From Pedobacter psychrotolerans (lineage in GTDB: Bacteria > Bacteroidota > Bacteroidia > Sphingobacteriales > Sphingobacteriaceae): a stretch of DNA of 64,000 nucleotides. The notes under the pieces are model-generated. The model saw nothing but the letters and a program-made list of their open reading frames with translations. It was not told where the DNA came from and ran no database searches. Below are positions 7,869 to 16,792 of this stretch, in pieces. Position 1 is the stretch's first letter. Each line of letters starts with the position of its first letter. The DNA lies in the NCBI RefSeq assembly GCF_004340665.1, contig NZ_SLWO01000004.1:62001-126000 (forward strand), written 5' to 3'. The position numbers and the translations under genes were made by a program.

Positions 7869-9767
7869 TCATATCTCGAGATAATACTTCTTCCCATCAG
7901 TTTTAATCTTGCCAGCATCTAATAATTCGCGAATGGCATTGATGCGTTCGTTTTCGGTGCCGTTCTTTATTCCGGTTACCAGATCATCTAAATTTAAAGG
8001 TTGCTGCTGCAATAAGGAAACGATTTCGAAATCAATCTCATCATCTTTTTGATGATCATTTTCTGCTTTTTTTTCTGCCAGGCAAACATCGCAAACGCCA
8101 CATTTTGAAGCATGCTGTTCGTCAAAATAGGCTAGTAATTGAATGCTCCGGCAAATATTTGTAGACGCATAACCAATCACCGCATTTACCTGCTTGAGTA
8201 AGATTTCTTTGCGTAGTTCGAGATATTTCACATCCAAATCAAAATGATCCATATCTACACGAGGCCGAATATACTGTAGTTGTGGTTGATCAGTTTGCTG
8301 AATATAAGTGAGCAATTCTAGTGATTGTAATTTATTCAATAAGGCAATAATATCATGATATGATAAACCGGTTCTCTTGGCTAAATCTGCTTCTTTTATA
8401 TTTATAAAACCATCAAAGGCACCACCGTGTGATCTTAAAATGGTTTTGATCATACCATCATAGGCTTTATTTTCAATTTGAAACCTGTAAATGTCCTCAT
8501 GACTGGCGATAAACATCATCCGCGAAGGCAGAAAAACACTTTCTGATAGGGTGAGATAGCCATCATGTTCCAAAAACTTCAGGGCAGATATTGTTTTTAA
8601 GACACTAATATTAAAACGTTTACAAAAATCAGCGATATCAAAGGTAAAGGTTAAGCCTTCCCCGGCACCAAAAGCCAATTGGAAATAATTGCCTAAATAA
8701 TGGTAAATTTTACGAATTTCATCTGGAGCAGGAAAACTATCAATATAGCGTGATTCCAGGTTCATGATATCAGATTGATTGGCGAGTAAAACGGCATAGC
8801 TTCTTTTTTCGTCTCGCCCGGCCCTCCCCGCCTCCTGATAATAAGCCTCTAAGCTTTCGGGTAAATCTAAATGCACTACCGTTCGTACATCGGACTTATC
8901 AATGCCCATTCCAAAAGCATTTGTAGCCACCATGATACGGGTCTTATTTAATTTCCAGTCTTCTTGTTTTTGAAAACGGACATCCCTTTCTAAACCTGCA
9001 TGATAAAAATCAGCTTTAATTTGATTTCGATTTAAAAAGTTCGACACCTCCGCCGTTTCCCGACGATTACGGACATATACCAACCCTGTTCCATTTACAT
9101 TTCTACAAATTTCCAGCAGTTTTTTGTATTTATCCTCCTTATTGAAAACTACATAACTCAGGTTATCTCTGGCAAAGCTTTTAACAAAAACCTGTGGATC
9201 TTTCATCTCCAGCTTTTCAATAATATCCTGTCTCACAAAATTAGTAGCAGTAGCAGTAAGTGCTAAAACTGGTACATCAGGTAAAATTTCTCTGAGCTTG
9301 GAAATTTGTTGATATGGTGGACGAAAATCATAACCCCATTGTGAGATACAATGCGCTTCATCAACCGCAATCAGATTTACATTCATATAGGAAATCCTTA
9401 CCCTCACCAGTTCAGAAAGTAATCTTTCTGGAGACAGGTATAAAAATTTGATTTTCCCGTAAATGCAATTATCCAGTAAAATATCAATTTCGCGTTTACC
9501 CATTCCTGCATAAATGGCAATCGCCTCTATACCTTTTGATTTCAAATTCTCGACCTGATCTTTCATCAAGGCAATTAATGGCGAAACCACAATGCAAATA
9601 CCTTCTTTTACTAATGCAGGAACCTGAAAGCAAACAGACTTGCCACCGCCAGTGGGCAAAAGCGCTAAACTATCTTTTCCTTCCAAAACTGAATTGATAA
9701 TATCTTGCTGTAGCGGTCGGAAGGCTGTGTAACCCCAATATTTTTGTAAAATCTCTATGGCTGTCAT
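7869..9767 (-). CDS. recQ: ATP-dependent DNA helicase RecQ
   Basis: A 3'-5' DNA helicase of recombination and replication repair. The 632-residue protein has Walker A LPTGGGKS (37-44), DEAH at 136-139 in AVDEAHCISQWGYDFRP (the RecQ aromatic-rich loop), helicase motif VI QEAGRAGRD, and a RecQ C-terminal zinc-binding cluster with C-x-VC-x-VC (KCGVCDVC). A winged-helix segment follows, and the C-terminus ends in another small helical domain rather than a clear HRDC domain. A well-matched promoter lies 14-40 bp upstream. It is the first gene of the minus-strand block and is divergent from the 84-aa ORF at 9879. Confidence 0.96.
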   Translation of the reverse strand: MTAIEILQKYWGYTAFRPLQQDIINSVLEGKDSLALLPTGGGKSVCFQVPALVKEGICIVVSPLIALMKDQVENLKSKGIEAIAIYAGMGKREIDILLDNCIYGKIKFLYLSPERLLSELVRVRISYMNVNLIAVDEAHCISQWGYDFRPPYQQISKLREILPDVPVLALTATATNFVRQDIIEKLEMKDPQVFVKSFARDNLSYVVFNKEDKYKKLLEICRNVNGTGLVYVRNRRETAEVSNFLNRNQIKADFYHAGLERDVRFQKQEDWKLNKTRIMVATNAFGMGIDKSDVRTVVHLDLPESLEAYYQEAGRAGRDEKRSYAVLLANQSDIMNLESRYIDSFPAPDEIRKIYHYLGNYFQLAFGAGEGLTFTFDIADFCKRFNISVLKTISALKFLEHDGYLTLSESVFLPSRMMFIASHEDIYRFQIENKAYDGMIKTILRSHGGAFDGFINIKEADLAKRTGLSYHDIIALLNKLQSLELLTYIQQTDQPQLQYIRPRVDMDHFDLDVKYLELRKEILLKQVNAVIGYASTNICRSIQLLAYFDEQHASKCGVCDVCLAEKKAENDHQKDDEIDFEIVSLLQQQPLNLDDLVTGIKNGTENERINAIRELLDAGKIKTDGKKYYLEI

Positions 9768-9780
9768 AAATCGGCGGTAT

Positions 9781-9809
9781 CAAAACTATAAAATTTAAAT
9801 GTAAAGCAA
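9781..9809 (-). promoter_or_regulatory. recQ promoter (TTG-N18-TAGTTTTG)
   Basis: On the minus strand, a TTG at 9809-9807 is followed after 18 bp by TAGTTTTG at 9788-9781, close to the Bacteroidota TTTG-N19-TAnnTTTG consensus. The -7 box ends 13 bp before the ATG at 9767, predicting a leader of only about 5-10 nt. Confidence 0.65.
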
Positions 9810-9854
9810 TAGTATATTTACAATTGGCATAAAACCATTTTTACAAAAGATTAT

Positions 9855-9862
9855 TAACTTTG
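9855..9862 (+). promoter_or_regulatory. Putative -7 box for the 84-aa ORF and amidohydrolase
   Basis: TAACTTTG matches TAnnTTTG and lies 16 bp before the ATG at 9879. No TTG at the usual -33 spacing. It supports transcription of the small ORF together with the large gene behind it. Confidence 0.45.
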
Positions 9863-9878
9863 TTAAATACTTAAATAA

Positions 9879-10133
9879 ATGCTGGAAAGTCAGCTCACAA
9901 AAATTATAAGCTTAATTAGAAATGCCAAATGGAGACAATCTGTTGTAAAAGAGTTGGCTGAATTTTTATCAAGAAATAATCCTATTAGCAGTAGTTTTTT
10001 TGAGCGTTCCGTTACAGAAAATATAAAACTCTTGGCAGTGCTGAGAGAAATGCTTCAAGAAATTGAAAACATAACTCCCAAAAAAAGATACCACAACAAA
10101 AAATACACGAACTATTCCGGTAATATAAAATGA
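9879..10133 (+). CDS. Hypothetical 84-aa protein
   Basis: An 84-residue, basic, mostly helical soluble protein without a signal peptide, beginning MLESQLTKIISLIRNAKWRQ. I do not recognise a family. Its TGA stop overlaps the ATG of the following amidohydrolase by 4 bp (ATGA), and a TAACTTTG promoter box precedes it, so translation may be coupled to the large gene. These two facts, rather than homology, support it being real. An unrelated possibility is that the ORF is a leader and only the downstream gene matters. Confidence 0.55.
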   Translation: MLESQLTKIISLIRNAKWRQSVVKELAEFLSRNNPISSSFFERSVTENIKLLAVLREMLQEIENITPKKRYHNKKYTNYSGNIK

Positions 10134-13100
10134 AAAACCTTTACTTTCTCTCTACGCTTACTCTCCTATTTTTCACGTCAAATGCCCAGGAAAAGAAATG
10201 GGATGTAGAAAAATATCAAGGTACAACCAAAAATTTCACTTTGAATACAGATGAAGGTACCTGGATGAACCTGGATGTGAGTCCTGATGGGCAAGAAATT
10301 GTATTTGATCTGTTAGGTGATATTTACACGATTCCAATTTCAGGAGGCCAGGCAAAATTAATTAGTGGCGGCATAGCCTATGATGTGCAGCCAAGGTTTA
10401 GTCCGAATGGCAAATATATTTCTTACACGAGTGATCGAAGCGGAGGTGATAATATCTGGATTATGAGCCGTGATGGTTCAAACAAAAAACAGGTGACCAA
10501 AGAAACTTTCAGGTTATTAAATAATGCCACCTGGATGCCGAATAGCGAATATCTGGTAGCGCGTAAACACTTTACAGCAGGGCGCTCTTTGGGTGCTGGC
10601 GAAATGTGGATGTATAATATAAATGGTGGCGAAGGTGTTCAGCTAACCAAAAGAAAAAATGATCAGCAAGATGCTGGAGAACCGAATGTTTCGCCTGATG
10701 GAAGATATGTCTACTTTAGTGAAGATGTAAGCCCGGGGCCAAATTTTGAATACAGTAAAGACCCGAACGGAACAATCTATGCCATTCGCCAACTGGATTT
10801 AACCACGGGAAAACTAACCACATTGATTAATGAGCAAGGTGGTGCATGCCGTCCACAGGTTTCACCAGATGGAAATATGATTGCCTTTGTAAAACGTGTT
10901 CGTTTGAAATCGACGCTTTACGTTCAGAATATTAAAACGGGTGAAGAGTGGCCTATAAATGAAGATTTATCTCACGATCAGCAAGAAACCTGGGCTATTT
11001 TTGGTGTTTATCCGAATTTTGCCTGGACTCCAGATAGTAAAAGCTTGATATTTTACGCCAAAGGAAAAATAAGGAAGACAGAAATTGGCAACTTGATTAA
11101 TTCGACCATTCCTTTTCAAGCCAATACTGTTCAAACCATACAACAAGCCTTACATTTCGAACAGCAGGTATTTAACAACGAATTCACAGCTAAAATGCTG
11201 AGGCAAGTAACCACATCACCTGATGGCAAAACAATTATTTTTAATGCGGCAGGATATCTTTACAGGCAAGATTTACCTTCCGGAACACCTGAACGTTTAA
11301 CGAGCAGCTTGGATTTCGAATTTGAACCAGCATTTAGTCCAGATGGAAAGTTTATTATTTACACCACCTGGAGTGACGAACTGCGGGGCGCAATCAAGAG
11401 AACAGACTTAAAATCAGGTAAGACAATTACTTTAAGTGATGAGAAAGGCTTTTATTATTCACCGCAATATTCTACCAAAGGTGATAAAATTGTGTTTAGA
11501 AAAGGAAGTGGAAATGATGTTTTAGGGTACAATTATGGCCGAGGAACTGGAATTTTTATCATGCCTGCTAGTGGTGGCTCCAAAACGCTTGTTTCTGAGA
11601 ATGGAATCCGTCCACAATTTAACAATACCGATACCCGGATTTATTTCCAAAGTTATGCTGATGGAAAGAAAGCCTTAAAAAGTATTGATTTAAATGGCGG
11701 AAATGAAAGGACACATTTTACTTCGCAATATGCAAATCAGTTTGTCATCAGTCCTGATAATAAATGGCTGGCCTTTAATGAACTCTTTAATGTGTATATC
11801 ACCCCGATGATTAATGTTGGAACTGCTCAGGATGCATCTGCCGGAAATAAGGCCATTCCTGTTACAAAAGTAACAACCGATGGTGGAACATATATTCAAT
11901 GGAGTGCCGATAGTAAAAACCTGCACTGGACTTTAGGACCGAAATATTTTACTGTGGATGTGAACAGTGCCTTTAATTTTGATGGCAGCACACCAAAGAC
12001 ACAGCCCACTTCTATAGATATTAATCTGGTTTTAAAATCTGATGTACCTACGGGTATAGTAGCGCTAAAAGGTGCGAGAATTATCTCCATGAAAGGTGAT
12101 GAAGTAATTGAAAACGGAACCATTTTAACTGATGGCAATAAAATCACAGCCATTGGGAAAGCAGATGAGATAACTATTCCATCCAAGGCTAAAGTGATTG
12201 ATGTAAATGGGAAAACTATTATGCCTGGAATCATTGATGTTCATGCACATTTACGTACAAGTCCTGACGGGATTTCGCCTCAAAGCGATTGGAGTTACCT
12301 TGCTAATCTGGCTTTCGGAATAACTACATCACATGATCCATCCAGCAACACAGAAATGGTTTTTAGTCAAAGTGAAATGTTAAAAGCCGGCAGAATGATT
12401 GGTCCACGGGTTTATTCTACAGGTTCTATTTTATATGGTGCTGATGGTGATTTTAAAGTGGTGATTAACAGTTTAGATGATGCTCTGGCAAACTTAAAGC
12501 GATTAAAAGCTGTTGGTGCATTTTCCGTAAAATCATATAATCAACCCCGCAGGGAGCAACGCCAGCAAATTTTAGAAGCAGCAAGACAATTAAAAATGGA
12601 AGTGGTACCTGAAGGTGGTTCTACATTCTTTCATAATATGAATATGATTGCCGATGGACATACCGGAATTGAACACAGCATTCCGGTTTTACCAGTGTAT
12701 AAAGATGTAACCACGCTTTGGAACAATACTGAAGTTGGCTACACCCCTACTTTGATCGTAGCTTATGGTGGCCAGTGGGGCGAAAATTATTGGTACGACC
12801 GTACCAACGTTTGGGAGAATGAAAAATTAATGGCTTATACGCCTCGTTCGATTATTGATGCGAGGGCCAGACGCAGAACCACATCAGAATATAGTGACTA
12901 CAACCATATTGATATTGCTAGAGCAGCCAAAAAAATTGCAGATGGTGGTACTAAAGTAAATTTAGGCGCTCATGGGCAAATTCAGGGATTAGGTGCACAT
13001 TGGGAATTATGGATGTTTGTTCAAGGCGGTTTTACACCACTGCAAGCCATTCGAAATGCTACTTTAAATGGTGCGAGCTATTTAGGAATGAGTAAAGAAA

Positions 13101-13357
13101 TTGGTTCATTGGAAGTTGGAAAGCTAGCCGATCTAGTAATTATGGATGCAAATCCTTTAGATGATATCCGAAACTCGGAAAAGATTAAATATGTGATGAT
13201 TAACGGTCGTTTATATGATAGTGCGACCATGAACGAAGTAGGAACACGAGAAAAACTTCGAAGTAAATTATGGTTCGAAAATGCAAGAGGAAATGGATAT
13301 GTGGTTCCAAATGGTGAATCAGAAACCTGGACGTTTACGGTTCCGCATTGCGATTAA
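10130..13357 (+). CDS. Secreted TolB-like beta-propeller / amidohydrolase fusion protein
   Basis: A 1075-residue exported protein with signal peptide MKNLYFLSTLTLLFFTSNA. Residues about 30-640 form WD40-like PD40 repeats: SPDGQEIVF, SPNGKYISYTSDRSGGDNIW, SPDGKFIIYTTW and others. An amidohydrolase domain begins near 660, with the KVIDVNGKTIMPGIIDVHAHL segment giving the metal-binding HxH at 705-707. A conserved Lys follows in FSVKSYNQ, then HTGIEHS and NLGAHGQ, and the C-terminal GKLADLVIMDANPL is typical of amidohydrolases. Members of the superfamily cleave cyclic amides or peptides; the substrate here is unknown. Start overlaps the preceding 84-aa ORF by 4 bp. Confidence 0.9.
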   Translation: MKNLYFLSTLTLLFFTSNAQEKKWDVEKYQGTTKNFTLNTDEGTWMNLDVSPDGQEIVFDLLGDIYTIPISGGQAKLISGGIAYDVQPRFSPNGKYISYTSDRSGGDNIWIMSRDGSNKKQVTKETFRLLNNATWMPNSEYLVARKHFTAGRSLGAGEMWMYNINGGEGVQLTKRKNDQQDAGEPNVSPDGRYVYFSEDVSPGPNFEYSKDPNGTIYAIRQLDLTTGKLTTLINEQGGACRPQVSPDGNMIAFVKRVRLKSTLYVQNIKTGEEWPINEDLSHDQQETWAIFGVYPNFAWTPDSKSLIFYAKGKIRKTEIGNLINSTIPFQANTVQTIQQALHFEQQVFNNEFTAKMLRQVTTSPDGKTIIFNAAGYLYRQDLPSGTPERLTSSLDFEFEPAFSPDGKFIIYTTWSDELRGAIKRTDLKSGKTITLSDEKGFYYSPQYSTKGDKIVFRKGSGNDVLGYNYGRGTGIFIMPASGGSKTLVSENGIRPQFNNTDTRIYFQSYADGKKALKSIDLNGGNERTHFTSQYANQFVISPDNKWLAFNELFNVYITPMINVGTAQDASAGNKAIPVTKVTTDGGTYIQWSADSKNLHWTLGPKYFTVDVNSAFNFDGSTPKTQPTSIDINLVLKSDVPTGIVALKGARIISMKGDEVIENGTILTDGNKITAIGKADEITIPSKAKVIDVNGKTIMPGIIDVHAHLRTSPDGISPQSDWSYLANLAFGITTSHDPSSNTEMVFSQSEMLKAGRMIGPRVYSTGSILYGADGDFKVVINSLDDALANLKRLKAVGAFSVKSYNQPRREQRQQILEAARQLKMEVVPEGGSTFFHNMNMIADGHTGIEHSIPVLPVYKDVTTLWNNTEVGYTPTLIVAYGGQWGENYWYDRTNVWENEKLMAYTPRSIIDARARRRTTSEYSDYNHIDIARAAKKIADGGTKVNLGAHGQIQGLGAHWELWMFVQGGFTPLQAIRNATLNGASYLGMSKEIGSLEVGKLADLVIMDANPLDDIRNSEKIKYVMINGRLYDSATMNEVGTREKLRSKLWFENARGNGYVVPNGESETWTFTVPHCD

Positions 13358-13362
13358 ATTTT

Positions 13363-13439
13363 ACCATATAAGGAATGTAAGTAAATATAAGGCGAATGAG
13401 CTTATATGAATCTTATATGCCTTATATGCCTTATATGGT
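13363..13439. repeat. ACCATATAAG-type inverted-repeat element, copy A
   Basis: 77 bp bounded by ACCATATAAGGAATGTAAG on the left and CCTTATATGGT on the right, which are mutually inverted. The interior repeats the CTTATATG word. Closely related to copy B (13588-13655) and to the units of the tandem array at 58752-59316. Confidence 0.75.
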
Positions 13440-13484
13440 CAACTAAGCTTTCATTATTAATATAAAATTTTATCACAAGTATGT

Positions 13485-13511
13485 GCTGTCTTTCTTAGAA
13501 AGAAAGACAGC
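13485..13511. terminator. Bidirectional terminator hairpin
   Basis: A perfect 12-bp stem GCTGTCTTTCTT/AAGAAAGACAGC with a 3-nt AGA loop, placed between the convergent amidohydrolase and radical SAM genes. No long T-run follows, but position and stability fit termination. Confidence 0.7.
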
Positions 13512-13587
13512 CTATTTATTATAATGAACCTTATTATACCATCAATCCAAAGTCACTTGAACCTATAACTCTTGCAATTGATATTTC

Positions 13588-13655
13588 ACCATATAAGGAA
13601 TGTAAGAAAAAATAAGACGGATGAGCTTATATGAATCTTAGATGCCTTATATGGT
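13588..13655. repeat. ACCATATAAG-type inverted-repeat element, copy B
   Basis: 68 bp with the same ends as copy A (ACCATATAAGGAATGTAAG and CCTTATATGGT) and the same GATGAGCTTATATGAATCTTA core. Lies 32 bp beyond the stop of the minus-strand radical SAM gene. The 330-bp gap 13358-13687 holds only copies A and B and the hairpin between them. Confidence 0.75.
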
Positions 13656-13687
13656 TACTAACGTGAAATTTATCGAGAGTAAGCAAA

Positions 13688-15883
13688 TTATAACACCAAT
13701 AACCCAAATTCCCGCAAAGTATTAATTGGTTTAGCATACCAGAACAATTCAAAATTTTCCATTTCACTTTCATAATTATTCTTTACTTCCTGAAAAGTAA
13801 ATACTTCTTCATTATTGACTGAAATTTTATCCAGAATAACACTCAGCCATATACCTTCATTTTTACTGGTTTGGATGGTAAAAGTTTCCTTCTTATGGTG
13901 AAAGATGAGTGAGGCCATTTCCCATGAATTACCTTTTTTAGTTTTGGTAAAAAAATCTACTTCAGGTTTTGTACCTAACCACACTACTTTTGCTGTGGGC
14001 TTGGTACTGAAATTATGATCTTCGTTTAATGCGCCTTCTATAAAATCGGAAGGAATTTTTGTTCTTGGAATTTTAAAATCGAACCAGTCCTGAAGTTCAT
14101 AATCGAAGCAAATCCCATGCATAAAATTGAACAATGACTTTTTTAATCCAAAGCTGAATTTGTTATGATCAATGCCTGTTTTATCAACGTAATTAATATC
14201 ATTATTTGCAAATGTGCCAATCGTTTCGGTTTCTTTAACTACCCCAAATTTTTCTGGATACAAACCTACTGGACTATGTGCCGTCATGGCAAATTGATGC
14301 CAGAAACCCGATTGCAAAATGCCAGCTTCGAACAACTGTCGAACCATTTCCAGACTATCAACTGTTTCCTGAATGGTTTGCGTGGGATAACCGTACATTA
14401 AATAAGCATGAACCATAATGCCAGCCTCTGTAAAATTCCGTGTTACCCTTGCAACCTGTTCAACGGTTACGCCTTTCTCGATTAATTTCAATAAACGATC
14501 TGAAGCGACTTCCAATCCGCCTGAAACAGCAATACAACCAGATGCTTTTAAAAGCAGACATAAATCGGCGGTGAAGCTTTTCTCAAAACGAATATTGGTC
14601 CACCAGGTTACTGCCAAGCCACGACGAAGAATCTCCAAAGCAACCTCACGCATCAATGCGGGTGGTGCAGCCTCATCTACAAAATGAAATCCATTTTGCC
14701 CAGTTTTTAGCGATAATTCTTCAATACGATCGACAATTTGTTTTGCCTGAACAGGTTCATAAACTTTAATATAATCTAAAGAGATATCACAAAATGTACA
14801 TTTACCCCAATAACAACCATGGGCCATGGTTAATTTATTCCACCTTCCGTCGCTCCACATGCGGTGCATCGGGTTCACGATTTCGATTACAGATATGTAT
14901 TTGTCGAGAAGTAAACCCGAATAATCAGGTGTCCCCACATCAGCCTGTTTGTAATCCTTTCTAAATGAATCGTTTTTGTAAGTAACAGCTCCATTTTCGA
15001 GCAAGAACGTACGCTTATACATCTGCATTTCTGCTGGCACCGTTCCACTGATATTCTGAATCAGTAGTTCTATTGGCAGCTCACCATCATCAAGGGTTAT
15101 AAAATCAAAAAACTCGAAAACTCTGGGATCAGAAAGGGAACGGAGCTCTGTATTCGGAAAACCACCTCCCATTGAAATTTTTATTTCAGGATGATGCTTT
15201 TTAACCCATTGTGCACAACGAAAGGCACTGTATAAATTACCTGGAAATGGAACAGAAATCAGAAATAATTTAGGTTGAACAGTTTCGATGTATTCCTTTA
15301 AAATGGAAATCAGAATCTGATCAATGTAACTGGGTGCTTGCTCCAAAGCGCTATAGAGCTCATTAAAAGAGCTTGCACTTCTGCCTAATCGCTCTGCATA
15401 ACGACTGAAACCAAAATTTTCATCTACACATTCAACAATATAATCGGAGATATCTTCCAGATAAAGGGTGGCAAGATGTTTGGCTTTATCCTGCGTACCC
15501 ATTGTACCAAAAGCCCAGTCCAATTCTTCCAATTGTGCAAATCGCGATGCCTGAGGTAGAAAATCATCTCCACAAATCTGTAGTGCTAATGTTGGATTTT
15601 TTCCCTGAAGAAAATGAATAACAGCATCGATGGTTTTTAAATATTCACTTTTTAAAGCCAAAATACGCTTGGCATTAGCACTCAAAGGTTTGGTTATTGG
15701 CGTATTAAAAAGTGTAATTAAGCCTTTTCTCGAAAATAGAACGAGAATCACTTCAATGCCTAAATCTGCTTGGGTAGCGCGGATATCTTTCGTATTTAGA
15801 AAACCTTTAATATACGCTGTTGCTGGATAAGGTGTATTCAGTTGTGTAAAGGGTGGCGTAATGGCAAAGATTTCTGTTCTCAA
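13688..15883 (-). CDS. B12-binding-type radical SAM protein
   Basis: A 731-residue protein. The N-terminal third looks like the cobalamin-binding-type region of such enzymes (KLFLISVPFPGNLYSAFRCAQWVKKHHPEIKISMGGGFPNTE). The radical SAM domain follows, with cluster cysteines Cys357, Cys362 and Cys365 in GCYWGKCTFCD: C-x4-C-x2-C, not the usual C-x3-C-x2-C. Downstream are the SAM-binding SGGLEVASDRLL and the GYPTQTIQET strand. The reaction is unknown. The frame has no ATG near its 5' end: the start chosen is TTG at 15883, about 17 bp after a TACTTTTG promoter box. An ordinary gene by codon use. Confidence 0.85.
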   Translation of the reverse strand: MRTEIFAITPPFTQLNTPYPATAYIKGFLNTKDIRATQADLGIEVILVLFSRKGLITLFNTPITKPLSANAKRILALKSEYLKTIDAVIHFLQGKNPTLALQICGDDFLPQASRFAQLEELDWAFGTMGTQDKAKHLATLYLEDISDYIVECVDENFGFSRYAERLGRSASSFNELYSALEQAPSYIDQILISILKEYIETVQPKLFLISVPFPGNLYSAFRCAQWVKKHHPEIKISMGGGFPNTELRSLSDPRVFEFFDFITLDDGELPIELLIQNISGTVPAEMQMYKRTFLLENGAVTYKNDSFRKDYKQADVGTPDYSGLLLDKYISVIEIVNPMHRMWSDGRWNKLTMAHGCYWGKCTFCDISLDYIKVYEPVQAKQIVDRIEELSLKTGQNGFHFVDEAAPPALMREVALEILRRGLAVTWWTNIRFEKSFTADLCLLLKASGCIAVSGGLEVASDRLLKLIEKGVTVEQVARVTRNFTEAGIMVHAYLMYGYPTQTIQETVDSLEMVRQLFEAGILQSGFWHQFAMTAHSPVGLYPEKFGVVKETETIGTFANNDINYVDKTGIDHNKFSFGLKKSLFNFMHGICFDYELQDWFDFKIPRTKIPSDFIEGALNEDHNFSTKPTAKVVWLGTKPEVDFFTKTKKGNSWEMASLIFHHKKETFTIQTSKNEGIWLSVILDKISVNNEEVFTFQEVKNNYESEMENFELFWYAKPINTLREFGLLVL

Positions 15884-15900
15884 AAGAAAATTATTTTCTG

Positions 15901-15908
15901 CAAAAGTA
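15901..15908 (-). promoter_or_regulatory. Putative -7 box of the radical SAM gene
   Basis: TACTTTTG on the minus strand, matching TAnnTTTG. Its position predicts transcription starting about 10 nt before the TTG codon at 15883, which supports that start. No good -33 box. Confidence 0.45.
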
Positions 15909-16019
15909 AGTGAATTTTAAGACTTCTTGTCGACAAATCATGCTGCTTGTAATTAAATGAACTAAACTAAAACCACTATCCAAACGTTTTAAAATTACAT
16001 CAACACCATTACTACCTGA

Positions 16020-16736
16020 ATGAAAGTTTTCCATTTTCTTTTAATAATGCTATTGGCGCAAATCAGCTTTGCTCAAAAATCATTTATTTTCCCAAAAGTA
16101 AAGCAGCAAGGTTCTTCTATTGAACAACTTACCCCGAATAACTGGACAGTAATTGAAACGGCTCAAGGCGATTTGAACAATGACCAAACTGAGGACTTAG
16201 CTTTGGTTTTTGAATCCAATCAGAAGATTGATGAAACCCGAACATATGGCGATAACAATTCTGAAATCATAAAGGAAACACAGAAACCACGCATTTTAGC
16301 CATTTATTTCAAAGATAAAACAGGTGGCACATATCACTTATCTACACAGAATAACGATTTTATTTTACGATCTGAAGAAGGTGGAAGACTCGGAGATCCT
16401 TTACAACGAGTAGAAATTAAAGATCAACAACTATTTTTACGCTTTAGAGGCGGTAGTGAATGGCGATGGGAATTGGGCTATACTTTCAAGTTTCAAAATA
16501 AAGATTGGTTCCTCACCAGCGCGATTAACCTTTATTATAACCAGAACACTGGTGATATGACAGAAAGAATTTACGATTTCACTTCCCGACAACTCTTTAC
16601 CACTGTTGGTAATTTACATCGCCGGGATATCGCCAATCAAAAAACCAGTGAGGTATTATTTTTCAGTCAGTTGAGAACATTCAAAACCTTTAAAAAACCT
16701 TGGGCCTGGAAAATCATGCCAAATGTTTATTTATGA
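16020..16736 (+). CDS. Hypothetical secreted protein
   Basis: 238 residues with a signal peptide (MKVFHFLLIMLLAQISFA, then QKS). The segment AQGDLNNDQTEDLALVFE resembles an FG-GAP/dockerin-like calcium-binding turn (D-x-N-x-D), as in secreted proteins that carry a single repeat. The remainder is beta-rich with RFRGGSEWRWELGYTFKFQNKDWFL. I do not recognise a named family. It is convergent with the flavoprotein gene at 16793, separated by a small hairpin, and has no obvious partner gene. Confidence 0.75.
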   Translation: MKVFHFLLIMLLAQISFAQKSFIFPKVKQQGSSIEQLTPNNWTVIETAQGDLNNDQTEDLALVFESNQKIDETRTYGDNNSEIIKETQKPRILAIYFKDKTGGTYHLSTQNNDFILRSEEGGRLGDPLQRVEIKDQQLFLRFRGGSEWRWELGYTFKFQNKDWFLTSAINLYYNQNTGDMTERIYDFTSRQLFTTVGNLHRRDIANQKTSEVLFFSQLRTFKTFKKPWAWKIMPNVYL

Positions 16737-16753
16737 TATCCTAAGCCTATTTC

Positions 16754-16770
16754 AAACCTGATAGGTTTTT
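16754..16770. terminator. Small hairpin between convergent genes
   Basis: AAACCT-GAT-AGGTTT followed by TT and an A/T-rich stretch, in the 56-bp gap between two convergent genes. The stem is only 6 bp. Confidence 0.5.
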
Positions 16771-16792
16771 AAAATTTATGAGGTTTAATGAT

